In this document: positions 35,501 to 47,171 of the stretch, in pieces
Numbering within the stretch: the first letter of the stretch is position 1
Layout: the number at the start of each line of letters is the position of its first letter
NCBI RefSeq assembly: GCF_000740895.1
Contig: NC_025263.1
Coordinates: 620,001-684,000 of the forward strand
Direction of reading: 5' to 3'
DNA from: Theileria orientalis strain Shintoku
Lineage: Eukaryota; Apicomplexa; Aconoidasida; Piroplasmida; Theileriidae
DNA: 64,000 nucleotides
Notes under the pieces: generated by a model
The model's input: only the letters and a program-made list of their open reading frames with translations
The model's database searches: none
Told to the model about the DNA's origin: nothing
Made by a program: the position numbers and the translations under genes

Positions 35501-36654
35501 GATGACTGTTACCTTAGGTCAAGGTGACCATAGATGAAATGTACGTCAGTGGGCCCGAGACTGGTGGGTCATTTGGAATATTGGGAATACCCTGTAAGTT
35601 CTCGGAGAATCTTAGGTTCGTGGAGATTATGAAGTGCTCAGAGAGCCTGGTGGATCTGCAGAACATATACACCTTCAAGAACAACGATAAGTTCCTGGCA
35701 GAGTGCCAGCAGGAATGCCTGGTGAAAAGTAGAGTGTATGTGAGGGACTTCAACGCATCCGAAGACCAAAGATTCAACGAAACTGATCCCATCTGCGGGT
35801 GTGCAGTGTCAAATGACTACTGTCATGAAGACTCGGGAAGTTGTGTAGTAGAAGTGCAGGTAGTGGTGAACAACGGGACAGGGTACCTGCTTCGAAAATC
35901 ACACCATAAGCAGAAGAAGAGGATGAAGAAGGTGCAGATTCTGTTCAGAAAACAGCCAGACAAGACACCGACGCAGGGCTACTTGATAGATAACGGACAA
36001 GTAAAATCGGACTTGGATAACTTGTCATACGGTAACTATATAGAATATTCAAGTAGCCATAATAAGTAACTATTATGTGTATATTGGATGTTTTTTTGTT
36101 ATGTAACATTAGCCAAAGACTCATGAAAGCTGTGTTCACAAAGAAATTTAATGATAATTAATATGATTAGGGTGGTTTAGAGAAGCACATGGGCAGTTCT
36201 GTAGTTCAAACGACAACCCGCTTTACGGAGGAGGAATACAGTTCCCGCCACCAACGGAAAGCCTAGATTGTGTTCAGAAGGAGGTAACGGACTAGAGCAT
36301 TAGTATTATGCATGTATTTAATTTATATTTTAGTTTAAAGGATAGTACACTGTAACTATTTAGAAATGTTCTGGGAACTACTGGTCAATAGAGCTGCCTG
36401 AAAATGGAGATTACAAGCTTGAAGTAATTTTGGGATCAGTTTGCAAGCTGAATCACGATTTTGAGGCATATTTGGAGGTAAATGGGATGCCCTTGGTGAA
36501 TGGAGAAGTGTTCAAGAGGGACCAGTTCTACACATTGGTCAAAAACGTGACAGTTAAAAATAAAAGGATTAAGCTCACCTCGACTTGCAAAAATGACCAG
36601 TGCCCAGAAAACGGAACTATAATACAAATGGTATCAGTAGAACAGCTGGTATGA
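32575..36654 (+). CDS. FNPA/LAP-family secreted adhesive protein (FN2, PA14, LCCL-like)
   Basis: Multidomain secreted protein of the apicomplexan LCCL/lectin adhesive-like group, known in Plasmodium from sexual and vector stages. Sixteen exons (32575-33088, 33120-33203, 33252-33363, 33400-33606, 33663-33820, 33882-33935, 33965-34018, 34051-34228, 34313-34405, 34434-34915, 34948-35097, 35168-35284, 35332-35420, 35518-36052, 36171-36283, 36364-36654) total 3231 nt, 1076 residues. Order: signal peptide; Asn-rich acidic stretch; FN2-like module (Cys147 to about 198, KEWCYLEAQL and GFCETP); coiled coil (200-305); PA14 (SIRWEGYLKVPHSGNFVFEL, then KLLWSSRRIDKQVIP); discoidin-like part (646-764); Cys-rich LCCL-like part (765-942); C-terminal module with CSGNYWSIELPENGDYKLEV. 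FN2 plus PA14 plus LCCL matches FNPA best. Confidence 0.85.
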
Positions 36655-36806
36655 TCAGCATCGTAAATTAATATCATGTGTTACACTACAACGGCCGGCC
36701 GGACTCTTAAATTTTCATTCAGTCCGTTAATTTTTTTAATCTTGTAAATTAATATATTCGCTGTATTTTTTACATTAATGGGATGCCTGTGAATTAAATA
36801 AGCGCA

Positions 36807-37619
36807 ATGTCGGATTCTGGAGAGGTGGCTGAAGCAGAATCATATCAAGATAGCGGAATCCAGAGGCCCGAATGGGATGTTTATCCGCAAACAATATACA
36901 AATTTGACTACAACACTACCAAAGTCGGAAGCGGACTCATATTCAGATTATCGGATGAGGTTTTAAGCAAAAGGGTAAGGAGTTACATGGTCAGTGGTAT
37001 GAGAATCACAGTTTGTGGAGTGATCTTGTCCCACATAAAGGGTTTTCCTTCGGTGTTGCTGGTGCAACGGGAAGGAGATAGGAGTCTTGGATTACTAGGG
37101 GGCAAGTGCAAGAGTTTCGAGAATCCAAAGGAGGCGCTCTCTGCGAAACTGGCCAGATTCATAACCTCAACCAAGCACAGACATCAGATAAACATCAAAG
37201 AAGACGTCGAAAACATACAAGTTGGTGATTTGCTAGGTGATTTGTGGAGATGCGACTTCAATACAGAGCCTCTGCCTTACCTCCCATTACATTCAAATAG
37301 ACCCAAAGAGAAGATTTCTCTATACCAAGTATGTTATAAAATTAATGCTAAATTAAATATGTAGTTATTTATAAAAGTTTTGTATTTAAAACGGAGATTT
37401 TGTGGAAACATAAAGTTCACAAGTATCCTTGTATAAGATAATCTTTATATCAATGATGATCAGGTTACTGTCTCGGAGAATTGCAAAATTAGCGTTCCTA
37501 GAGGATTCACTCTTAGATTTGTACCTTTATATGATTTTTACAATCCAGAATTTGGATTGTCGATTGGCGCTATTCCACACCTCTTAAGCAGATTCAACAT
37601 CTCGTATATGTATGATTGA
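36807..37619 (+). CDS. NUDT21: mRNA cleavage factor Im 25-kDa subunit (NUDT21/CFIm25)
   Basis: Nudix-fold RNA-binding subunit of pre-mRNA cleavage factor I, which selects poly(A) sites. Exons 36807-37328 and 37464-37619 give 225 residues, essentially the family length. Diagnostic: DVYPQTIYKFDYNTTKVG at the start, MVSGMRITVCGVILSH, LLGGKCKSFENPKEAL in place of a catalytic Nudix box (the Glu residues of a true Nudix box are absent, as in this family), VGDLLGDLWRCDFN, and the C-terminal SVPRGFTLRFVPLYDFYN with the RFNISYMYD end. Same strand as and about 150 bp from the FNPA gene. Confidence 0.93.
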
Positions 37620-38133
37620 AATTGTAATTTGGGATTTTTCATTTAATTTATACTCGTTCGGGTACTCTAATCACAATTTGTGTTGATGTCGTTTTTGCAC
37701 ATCGGGCAAGGTTGTATGTAAGTCAAATAAATTTTATCGTAATATGGTATTGTAATAGTTTTTTATTATTTGGTTAATGTTGTAGAGTAATAGACATAAT
37801 TTATTTTTCGTTTGATGATCTTGCTAGATATTATTTTGTACACATACTTTATCGCATATGTTAAGCTAATAAGTTCAAGGAATTATGATAATAGTAAATC
37901 AGGGTACTTTAAATTTCATATTATAACAATATGAGTTGTATTTTAACAGTAATGTTTAGGAATTTCTTTCAATTAGGCAAACTATACAACACTGTTTTGC
38001 TGTGTGAAAACCTATCGGTATAAATATATATATATCTACACATTTAGATAAAACCATTTATTTGGTGTTATTTGTCTAATATACTATTGTTTTATGTTGT
38101 TTATAAAAACAAGTGTAGCCTGAATCCATTACT
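37620..38133. other. Intergenic region, possible unplaced 5' exon
   Basis: About 510 bp, AT-rich. A short frame starting at the ATG near 37931 could splice in phase into the Cys-rich gene (acceptor before CCTGAATCC), which would extend its N terminus, but the result is not a clear signal peptide. Nothing else is visible. Confidence 0.35.
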
Positions 38134-38782
38134 ATGGATACGGTTTGCTTATCACCATGTACCGTAACAAACCTAGACGAAAGTTTAAAATGTAATCCAC
38201 AGGCAGAAAGTAAGCTTTTGTTTAATGTAGGAAGTTAAATATGGGCAATATATATGTAAATAACTCTATTTAGCATGGAAAATAAGACTTATGGTTGATA
38301 AAACTTCCACATATTTCGAAACAACTGGTATGATTTGGTAATGATATTGGTCTGTTTTAGGCTGTAAGCAAGGCCAAAGAAGATTTAGGTGTGTGCCGTA
38401 TAAGGTAATTGAGGATATTATAACCATGTGATGTAGAGCAATGAGGGAGAATGTGATGACGAATCGGCATTAGTGTATCCGAAAGGATACTCCTGCTTTA
38501 CCAAATGTGGAGTTAAAACGTGTCCAAGTGAGAGTTTCAAGAAACCAAGAGATGTTGAAGATTTGAAGGTTAGTTGATAAGATATGGGTTTTCTAAACAG
38601 TTACCTTTAATACACATCTTCATAAAACATAATTTAATTTGTTTTAATATTATAATTTGTAGGTTGCTGATTGTGTAAGTGGATTTAGGGTCCGTTGCTC
38701 ATTCAATGATGCTGAAGAAAACAAGGAGATAGGAACTGGGAATTTAACCCTAGAACTAAAGAAGAAATCACTTAAACTTTAA
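38134..38782 (+). CDS. Small cysteine-rich protein, unknown family
   Basis: Exons 38134-38209, 38274-38327, 38361-38404, 38437-38568 and 38663-38782 give 141 residues in frame. Ten cysteines occur in pairs or short spacing: CLSPC, GCKQGQRRFRC, GYSCFTKCGVKTC, VADCVSGFRVRC, a pattern typical of extracellular disulfide-bonded domains. A hydrophobic leader is not seen in the first exon, so a 5' exon may be missing. I do not recognise the fold; a TSR-like or LCCL-related fragment was considered but the Trp/Arg or His-Cys signatures are absent. It follows two genes after the secreted FNPA-like protein. Confidence 0.6.
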
Positions 38783-38935
38783 AATAAATTATAATAAACA
38801 CTAATTACCATGTTTTCTAATATTTTGTGTCTCTTATACGATTATTATTTATTGTGATGTGTGGTTAATGTAAATCATATAATTTATATTTATTTTAATT
38901 ATATAAAATCACCTTATACATAATATTTAATTGCA

Positions 38936-39308
38936 ATGAAGTTTTTAAGATTATTATTGGTATTTCCATTCATTCTAACCCTAGTAGGAGCAGGTGAGAT
39001 TATAAATGGTTGATGTGTTATACATATTATCTATTAAATGGCCTTTCATTTATCTATTATTAATTGTTATTACAGAAACCCCTGGACCTGGTACACCTGG
39101 ACATGTTTCGGCTGTATCAAGTACCGAAGCTCACGCTCAACACCCACATGTTAAAATTCCGGGTAATTTCGGGATACATTTTAATTAATTTTTAGCTTTG
39201 GAGGAATTGACGGTAGTTAGACAAAAGGACTCATTTGTGGCCAGAAAATATAGAAACTACGAAACTACCACTGTTACACCAACACTGACAACTAAAGATG
39301 AATTATGA
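38936..39308 (+). CDS. 85-aa signal-peptide protein ending in KDEL
   Basis: Exons 38936-38993, 39076-39162 and 39196-39308 give 85 residues exactly in frame. The start is a textbook signal peptide (MKFLRLLLVFPFILTLVGA). The mature part, about 66 residues, is Pro/Gly/His-rich (ETPGPGTPGHVSAV, AHAQHPHVKIP), then basic (RQKDSFVARKYRNYE), a Thr-rich stretch and finally TTKDEL at the C terminus. Signal peptide plus KDEL is the standard code for a soluble ER-lumen resident retrieved by the KDEL receptor. No Cys, no known domain. Function unknown; perhaps a chaperone cofactor. All three introns-exon joins are canonical, which makes a chance KDEL end less likely. Confidence 0.75.
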
Positions 39309-39454
39309 TCAGAAACTATGTTTTATAGAATTTTTAATTCATCTCAATTTTAGCATCTGATCACTGTTTTAATTAACATGATCTAATCTCCTTATTATCT
39401 GCTAGGTATACTGATAGAATGTTCTGATCTTTTATTTAATTGAATTTTTTTAAA

Positions 39455-40015
39455 ATGGAACGCCCAGACGTTTCATATGTCATCAGAAGTATGACTGATA
39501 GTGATGTCAAGAGTCTGGAAAACTTGGATCCTGACGAGTTCACCATAATATATCCCAGAGCCATTTACCATCGACACGTGAGATACTTCCCCAAGTTATC
39601 TCTCGTAGTGCAGGTTAATGATAATGTGGAGGGGTTTATCATAGGTAATTTATACTTATTTCCACTTATAATCCATTTGTGCGTATTAATGTTTAAAGAA
39701 TCACTGTGATCTTCCCAGCTTAACAATTTTCTTTTAGGCAGCTTCGCAATCAACCAAGGTGTGATCTACGGGCACATAACATCAATATTTATAAACGAGT
39801 CTTACCGTAGGCGTGGCTTTGGGGGTAAGCTGATGAACGAGTTTGAGGAGAACAGCAGGATGCTGAAGTGCAAATATGTCAACCTATTCGTCAACTATCG
39901 CAACACATCAGCAATCCAGTTCTACAGGGGGCGCAATTACTACATCTTCAACAAGATTCCGAGGTACTATAGCGATAACGAGGACGCTTTGGAGATGAGG
40001 AAGAATCTGGAGTGA
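39455..40015 (+). CDS. NAA20: N-terminal acetyltransferase NatB catalytic subunit (NAA20-like)
   Basis: GNAT-fold enzyme acetylating the N-termini of proteins starting Met-Asp/Glu/Asn/Gln. Exons 39455-39644 and 39738-40015 give 155 residues. The acetyl-CoA loop is RRRGFGGKL (R-R-x-G-x-G), preceded by GHITSIFINESY. The C-terminal block NTSAIQFYRGRNYYIF and PRYYSDNEDALEMRKNL matches the YYS...DAYDMRK ending of NAA20 rather than NAA10. The substrate-side IYPRAIYHRHVRYFPKLS replaces the usual ENY..PFYL.YL segment. Slightly shorter than human NAA20 (178). Good family match. Confidence 0.88.
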
Positions 40016-40195
40016 TTCGTCCCCCACGGTGTGTACTTCTTGATACCATTATTTGTTAACCGACCTTATAACATACTTGTAATATATGTCAGTACACTAA
40101 ATTTATAAATTGCGCAATTTGAGTTTTAAAATTTCAGTTTGTCTTAATAAGTTTAAACATACAAGCAATAACACCATCTCGCACTGCTGAAAACA

Positions 40196-40661
40196 ATGGA
40201 ATCACACAAATCCTGTTCCGGTCACCCGCTGGAGGTTAAAAAGGGCACCTTGGTCAGGACGTTGAAGGATTATGAAGCATACAAGGTTGAGGTTTCCGAG
40301 GCAAAATCCAAGCTGGAATCCTTGAGGGTACCTATTACTCAACTGCCTTTACACACTTATATAACATTAGCTCACAAGTTCTTATCCGTTTATTTAGGAC
40401 ACTGAAGACAAGCACGAGTTTCGCAAAGCCAAGGAGATCCTCGATGAAGCCACTGCGGTGCTTGAGTTCACCCGCAAGCGTCTGGCCGGGTACGCCACCG
40501 ACCTCGACGTCTATATTCGCGACAGCATACTCCCACTTTTGGACACTCCCAACGTTCCGCCCATGTGCAAGGTCTATGTGAAGGAGGCCAGGGAGCACCT
40601 GGATCGTTTGGTCACCAACCACCCTGAGGTAGAATTCAAATTCGCTACTGAGGCCTCTTAA
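40196..40661 (+). CDS. TBCA: Tubulin-binding cofactor A (TBCA)
   Basis: Chaperone that binds beta-tubulin after release from CCT. Exons 40196-40327 and 40398-40661 give 131 residues (human TBCA about 108). All helical and charged: EVKKGTLVRTLKDYEAYKVE, then KLESLRDTEDKHEFRKAKE, then LDEATAVLEFTRKRLAGYATDL, matching the three-helix layout of TBCA (KTGVVKRLVKE; YDIKKQAEIL; MIPDCQRRL). The C-terminal extension (EVEFKFATEAS) is extra. Assignment by order of helices and the KK-(x)5-R-L/T motif. Confidence 0.75.
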
Positions 40662-40741
40662 GATACCGCCTTTAAGCGTTGTTACGCCATTTATTAATTT
40701 TTCATTGAAGTTTACGTAGCCTTAGTTCCATGGACTCTTCT

Positions 40742-41263
40742 TTAGTACAGTAATCCTACCCTCGAGAAGTCGTTCTTCCATGAGTTTTTTGCAAATATGT
40801 CCTCCAACCAGGATGTGTTAAGAAACCCAGAAACTGAGTTAAAATGACATGAGTGATAGACACGTACTTGTTTGCGAGTAGCTGATTTGCATCTCTACAC
40901 AGTGCCATTAGTCGCCAATTTTGTGAGATAGTGGTGTATCTGTATACTCAACGTACTTGTTTCGCATTGGGGTCCCATGAAGTAGTAAGTCTCCGTGATC
41001 GTGTTCGAGCAGTCGCAGAAGACCTGCAGGTATCCCTCAGGGCCAGGAAGCAGCCTGCAGGTTGAGTTGTTTTTGCAAATTCGCATTATGTCGCTCTCCG
41101 GGGGGAATACGTTCCCGCACTCGGTGTACCTCGACAAATCGTCGTTCATTCCTATCTTGTCCACGTCCATTCCACTCACCTGTGAGTAGTCGTTGCCCGA
41201 TTCCGGGTCATCTTCGTCAGAGTTTACTTTTTTGCAAGTTAAAACTACGATTCCTACGCTCAT
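40742..41263 (-). CDS. Small EGF-like domain protein
   Basis: Exons 41263-40957, 40894-40868 and 40833-40742 give 141 residues in frame; reading straight through exon 1 gives a 122-residue alternative. An EGF-like module is visible: ICKNNSTCRLLPGPEGYL, then VFCDC and GPQCET (six Cys in C-x5-C-x12-C-x-C pattern with the final G-x-x-C). An acidic stretch precedes it (SDEDDPESGND). The N terminus is weakly hydrophobic (MSVGIVVLTCKK), not a convincing signal peptide, so a 5' exon may be missing. Splicing of the 27-nt middle exon is a guess. Function unknown; extracellular location likely from the Cys pattern. Confidence 0.45.
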
Positions 41264-41504
41264 TGTTGTTTAATGTACAAAATGTGTAACATACCGATAA
41301 TCAGGTAAAATCGTATCAACATCTCAAATAATCCAAGCACGTTTTTTAAAATATATTAATTATTCATAGATATTCGGTAAACTGATTCTTTTACGAAGTG
41401 TTTTCTGAAAAATACAAGGAATCCAAAGTTGGTGTGTAGCAAACTCCCATTTGTTTGACACACTCGTTAGAAACTACTATTGCATACACCGATGTTTACT
41501 TATA

Positions 41505-43540
41505 TTAATATTTACATCCTATCAGGTCTCTTATGTTTCTTATGTTGCTGTTTACCATCGTTGGTCTCTCCAGGGATAGTCCCCATGCTATGACAGTCAA
41601 GTCTTCCGGCAATCCCATAGGCAGTAACATTTCCGGCCTAAAAATTCCGCTGTTTCCCACCTCTATCCACGTGTTAAGTAGCTTGTGGAATCCGAATATT
41701 TCCATCGACGGTTCCGTGTATGGGTTGTATGCTGGCTTAAATTTCAGCGGACTAATTCCTATTGCCCCGTAAAACGTTTCCATGATCCCTATCAGATCTG
41801 CCAGTCCCAAGTCAAATCCAACGACGAACCCTTCCACCTATTGTGATACTTATTTCCCGGCAACTCAACTCACTTGATGGAACTCGCACAGGTGTGTCGA
41901 ATCTGTTGCTTCATTTCTGAACACCTTATCGATTGCGAAGTATCTACAGGGCTGTATCGGTATTCCCTAAGGTTATTATTAATTTGTGCCATTGTTTCCG
42001 CTTTCGTCCACTAACGTCCTTATTTATTACCTTCTGGTGATCTTCTGCTATCTGCTTCAGCTTCCTGGCTGTACAGGGCGTTACGTGTGTTCTTAACACT
42101 GTTCTCATCGACTCTTCCAAGCTCCTAATTATTATTCATTGTCATGTTTAATTCTTTGTGTGTGATCAAGTTGTTAATCTAGCTACGTTATTCTAACTAA
42201 TTCTGCAATAACACACCATTCGTATTGCCATCCTGTGCTGTTGAATTTGGCAGCGTTTCCGTGTGCTGCTCTCACATCTTCCACGTGATTTGGGTCAAAG
42301 AACTTAACATCAACTCTCTCAGGGTCCTACCAATAATCATTAGTTGATGTCAATATCATAATTCAATGTTGCCATTACAGTTTATCACAACGATCAATTA
42401 GAATGCAGATAGTGGCAACAACGAATACACCAAAATCTTCTTTACTTACTCTCAGGAAGAACGTGTCCTGCGTGTCTCTCGCTGGGTGCTGTTGCGGTAT
42501 GTACATTGCGTCGAAACACCAAAAGCTCGACTCCAGGTACCTGCTCGTGTCCAACTCCTAATGTTGCACTGATTTGCCGGACTCAAATATATCCACTACC
42601 GGTTGCTACATTACTATCTGTCTAGCACGTATGACTTCTGTGGAACTTAGGTCTTACTTGAAATCCCATCGAGGTCAGTATTCTTCTGAACTCGTACATT
42701 GAGTGCACCAGCGGGTGCAAGTCTCCGGCGTTCACTCGCTTGCCGCTTGAGAAGAAGTTGTACTTTTTAAACTCTGAGCGCACCATTTTAACTTCAATCT
42801 TACCTGCTTCCTGCCACTTTCCTGTCTCCAGCAGCTCCATTGTCAAATCCGTTATCTGGAATCCTACTGACGATTTATACTCGTTTGTTCTTCTCAAATT
42901 GTAGTATACTGCCGATTTCGTCGTAAACAACTTTCTCTTCTTCAGGTCAGAAAGCTCTCCTTCCATCTTCTTGCTGTTTTCAAACATTTTATTCAATTCT
43001 GACATCAACTCCTCTTCGTTTTTCCCATACGTTATTATGTTAAACAGAATCGATTTTGTTACATCGTACTCTGGGTGATTTGATCCCAGGGATAACTTTT
43101 TATCCTTATCCAGAGCCAGGTATTTATCTTTCATGGCCTTTTTTAGGCCTATGCTCCCATTAATTACATTGCTAACTGCTGTGTCGAGAGAAACGTCCTA
43201 AACACAGGTGTTGTTATTCCCGTTGTTTTTAATCTCTGAACTAGCGACTTACTTTGTTGTTCTTCACATACTCCACCAACAGATATTCTGGTGAGCCTTG
43301 TTTTGCGTAAAGTTCTCCTTCTTCCGTCAAAATGTAAAAGTTTGCTTTGTGTTCCTCCAGTGTGACGTACCCCTTCGACATTAAACTCTTCACCCCGCTC
43401 ACCACCTTATCGTGGTCGAGTTCAACGTCCAGCGTGTTTATTACTGATTTATCTCCCGACTTTTCGTCTCTTTCCTTCTTTTCGAAGGCCAAATCCAGCT
43501 TTGCCAGCAAGAGGTTTAGCTCCTCCTGCTTTGTGGTCAT
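41505..43540 (-). CDS. FARSA: Cytosolic phenylalanyl-tRNA synthetase alpha subunit
   Basis: Class II aminoacyl-tRNA synthetase subunit charging tRNA-Phe. Exons 43540-43253, 43197-42658, 42557-42450, 42326-42217, 42124-42031, 41966-41874 and 41837-41505 give 521 residues, near the family length (about 500). The N-terminal winged-helix region has [19 protein letters not shown]. The catalytic core shows [78 protein letters not shown] (motif 2) and [10 protein letters not shown] with GLSLERPTM (motif 3). This is the eukaryotic alpha form. Convergent with the EGF-like gene. Confidence 0.96.
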
Positions 43541-43692
43541 TTTTATCTTCTATATCTATATATGCCACTTTATTTATGCTATATATGTATACAGGTGTGA
43601 AATATTATATTTTCAGGAAATCGATTGGAAATGGCGCTGTTATGATCTGGTGTAGTGCTCGACACAAATTCGTCCCTCATTCCACTTAAACT

Positions 43693-46600
43693 TTAAACAC
43701 ATTTTGATGATCGTGATCCTCTTCTTTTTCTTTTCGAATTTTCTCCTTCTTCTCCCTTTTCTTGCCTACTTATTAATCAAATGTCCCTTTTACTTACCTT
43801 TCGCTTAGGGAATCATCCTCTCCCATCTCCGATCCTTCTTTTATCAGTTTATTGATATCAAATTCGTATGACTTTGGCACGTAGTTCCTTCTTTCGTCCG
43901 ACGTTTTGTCCTATGTTTCTTTTGTTTCTACACACTTGCTTACCTGGATTGTGTTTACTATTAGTTCCGAGTATATATCTTCTGACAGTGGCTCCAGAAC
44001 TTTGTTTTTTATTTCTTCCTTCAGGTAGTCTTCCATTTCCGATACTCTTCCTCTTACGTACTCCATTATTGCTCTACTTTCCTGAGCGTTTATTATCAGT
44101 TGTTTCTTTTTATCGTAAACTTACATTGCCGTTTACGAATCTGCAAACTGCGTCGTTCAAGTCTGATTCCAGTAGTAACGATAGGCGGCACGTGTCCTCT
44201 ACTGAGGTCATAACCTATTATTTTTTTTATTTATTTTTACTTTTTTCCCTCTTACTTGTCGTATGCTCATTGCTGTCCATTCATACTCTGGCACGTCCTT
44301 CGTTTTACGTTTTTTATTTGATATTTTCAACATGTCGTTTGGATTTGCCACTTTCCCTAAATTCAATGTTACTAGCATTCTTATTCTTTTTTAATTAGCT
44401 CCTACATATACATACATATACACATTTAGAATCAAAACCATTTTAACTCCACTTACCTATAAAATTACTTCCAAATATCTTCGGGTTTATGTTTTCATAC
44501 AGTTTGCCGTCGATTTTAATTCTACGCGTTAATGTTTTCTTTTCAACGTACCTCAACAGTGGACTTGACGATGATTCTACTATACTTTCAATTCTTGACC
44601 ATTCAGTGAGACCTAGTTGTTTTGTTAACGATACTGAGTTAAGGTGCGTGATGAAGTTATCTTCTCTGGTATCCAATATTTTCTGGACCGCCTAATAATT
44701 TTATGGGTGTGTTATCTTTGTAATCTCTTTACTTAACTAACATATTGGTGCACTACTGTACCAACATAGATTGTTTGCTACTGGTATCACTAGAGCAATA
44801 CTAACAGCAATAGTAATAGCAGTGATAATAATACCAATAGTAATAACAGCAATGGTAACAGTAATAGTAGAAATAATACCAACAGTAACAGTAATAATAA
44901 TACCAACAGTAATAGTAACACCAATAGTGGTAGTAGCGTTAGTAGTAGTATTAGTACTAATATAATAGATATTCGTCACCGCTTACATCTCTCAAATAGT
45001 CGTACATTTCACTGGAATTTTCTGCTAAATTCTCCTCGGAATCGTAGTTTTCTATTTCGTCGCATATGAACTTCCTTGACGTCAGCAACGATATTGGATA
45101 GAAGTTGACGTCCTCCTGTGACACGTGGATCAGACACCCGTGCTTCGGGGGCAACTCTGCTGGAACCAGCGTGGTCTGTATCGTCGATCCTGGCTGCAGT
45201 ATTTGAAACTTGTGGAGACTCGTCTTCTCTGGGAACTTGATGCTTTCGTGCTCGTGACCCCAAATTACCAGGTCGAACCAGTCCGGTATCATGTCCGTCG
45301 TTATATAATCCTTCACTCCGCTTCCTCTTCGCGGGTACCTATTTTGGTGAAGCAGCAGTATCTTGTACCTATCTTCTTCACACTTTTCAAACTTGACTTC
45401 TTTTTCGTCAAACAACTCCACTAGTCTTTCATCTTTTATCCATCCTAGTCCGTAGAGTGCTATTTTTACGTTTGATTTTGTTATCAGTATCGGCTTCACT
45501 ACTACATTCGTCAGGTCCAAATACCTTCCAAAGTATGTCACCTGTATTTTGCTATTTATTAATTTCCACTCACCAATCCCGCCACGTCCAAAATATCAAT
45601 TGGTGACAGACAATTTTTATACGTAGGATTATCTACAAATCATTTATACTTAAATAATCTATTTGTCAATTTATTTATATATTTATTTAAGTGTCTATTT
45701 ATTTAGTTGTTTGCTAATTTAACTGGCCATTTGTCTATTTATTAACATCTATACTAGTATCCCTTGATATACATATATATATATCTGTATATGTTCTTAT
45801 AATACCATGATTTCCATGAATTACAAAAAACGGTCTCATCTGTTCATTGTTTGTGCTATATGAGCTTCTTAGGTGATATTCTTGATCTGTTGACTGCATT
45901 TCATATTCTTTCAATGACGCCGTATTTATTACATTCGACTTATCTATTATCAACTCTGACTTGTGATTTGACAAATAATTTGATAATAAATCCATTGTCC
46001 GGTACCTATAACAACAAATAATTTGAGTATATATGGTCTTTACTCAGTACTACTATTTATTTGTCCATATGTGTGTCTACACATCAACTATTATATAATA
46101 TGCTATATTGTATTTAACTCAACTATTTAACTATATATTCTTTTACATTGTTGATCTTGATGGGACATTCTTGTCAAATAAGTCTCCTGCGTGTAGTATG
46201 AGATCAACTTCCAGATTTTTTGCCAGGTATAGCAGCTCCTCGAACGTATTCATTGAATCATTCGCTCTATATGTGTCCTCCTCCTTGAAGCCCAGGTGTG
46301 TGTCAGTGCATACCAATATCTTAATGCAGTCAGCCTCGCCATTGTTCTCCTCGAATAACTTCACTTTAATTGCCTCTTCTGCCATTGTTTCAGGAGCTTC
46401 TGTTGTATTTTTTTCTTCACTGCTGACTTCAGGTTGCGTTTCCTTTTTGCGCGAATATTCTGTTATTTTATGAAAGTTTTTGTATGGGTCAATGCTATTT
46501 TTTCTTTCTATTCTCATTTTTGCTTCAACTCCTTTATCCTTTTTGCCTTCAGAGCCTGTTTCTCCCACCATGGAGTCGCTTCCCTGGTTCAACGGGTGTG

Positions 46601-47171
46601 ACGTCCTGGCTGAATTTAATTCGATGTCCCGGAAAGACTCAATGTCTGTTCCTTCTACCGTGGTTGTGTTCAATGAATCTCCTGAGTTACATAAAACTGG
46701 TCTGTTTCCTTCCTTTTCTGTAAGCTCGCTATTTTGATTATGTTTCATTTTTGCGTTAAAGTTCATTACTGACACGTTGGCATCTTCTTTCGAGTCCGAT
46801 GGCATTTTATCGTACATATCTTGTTCATTTGACTCCGTTTGGTATTCTGCGTCGACGGCGCTGTATTCTTTAAGTTCTGAATCAAAACCTGAATTCGTTT
46901 ATGAGTTATTGCTTTCAAATATGTGTATTATCTATTATACACACGGTCTAATTATCTTACTTGCAACTTTGAAATCGTGTGAAATTCTAAGGGGCCTATC
47001 TATTGATAGTTTTTTCCGCTTGCTTACTGCGGGACTGGCATTTGACATTAAGGGAGAACTGTAGACCAATGGACTTGGAAGATGTGTGGGTGTCGACAAT
47101 TCCTGGGACTGTTCACTATTAGGCAATATATTGCTATATATAGACTTAAACGATAATGATTTAGGAGGCAT
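43693..47171 (-). CDS. MRE11: MRE11 double-strand-break repair nuclease
   Basis: Mn-dependent nuclease of the MRN complex. Eleven exons (47171-46961, 46888-46147, 46005-45806, 45632-45574, 45541-44987, 44691-44457, 44356-44256, 44214-44125, 44081-43944, 43910-43798, 43765-43693) total 2517 nt, 838 residues. All phosphodiesterase motifs are present: CTDTHLGF near residue 268, AGDLFDKNVPS, HGNHDNP (joined across a splice), LLLHQNR and IWGHEHES. Capping-domain blocks FGRYLDL, PKIFGSNFIGKVANPNDM and ESRAIMEYV follow; the tail is Arg/Lys-rich. An unusual N-terminal extension of about 260 acidic, Ser-rich residues precedes the nuclease domain. Divergent from the IDH gene. Confidence 0.95.
44773..44960. 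repeat. Imperfect (CAATAGTAATAG)n array in MRE11 intron 5
   Basis: Imperfect short repeats of ACCAATAGTAATA, GTAACAGTAATAG and AGTAGTAGTATT fill most of the 295-nt intron between exons 5 and 6 of the MRE11 gene. Low complexity; the apparent reading frames through it on both strands are artefacts of the repeat. Confidence 0.85.
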
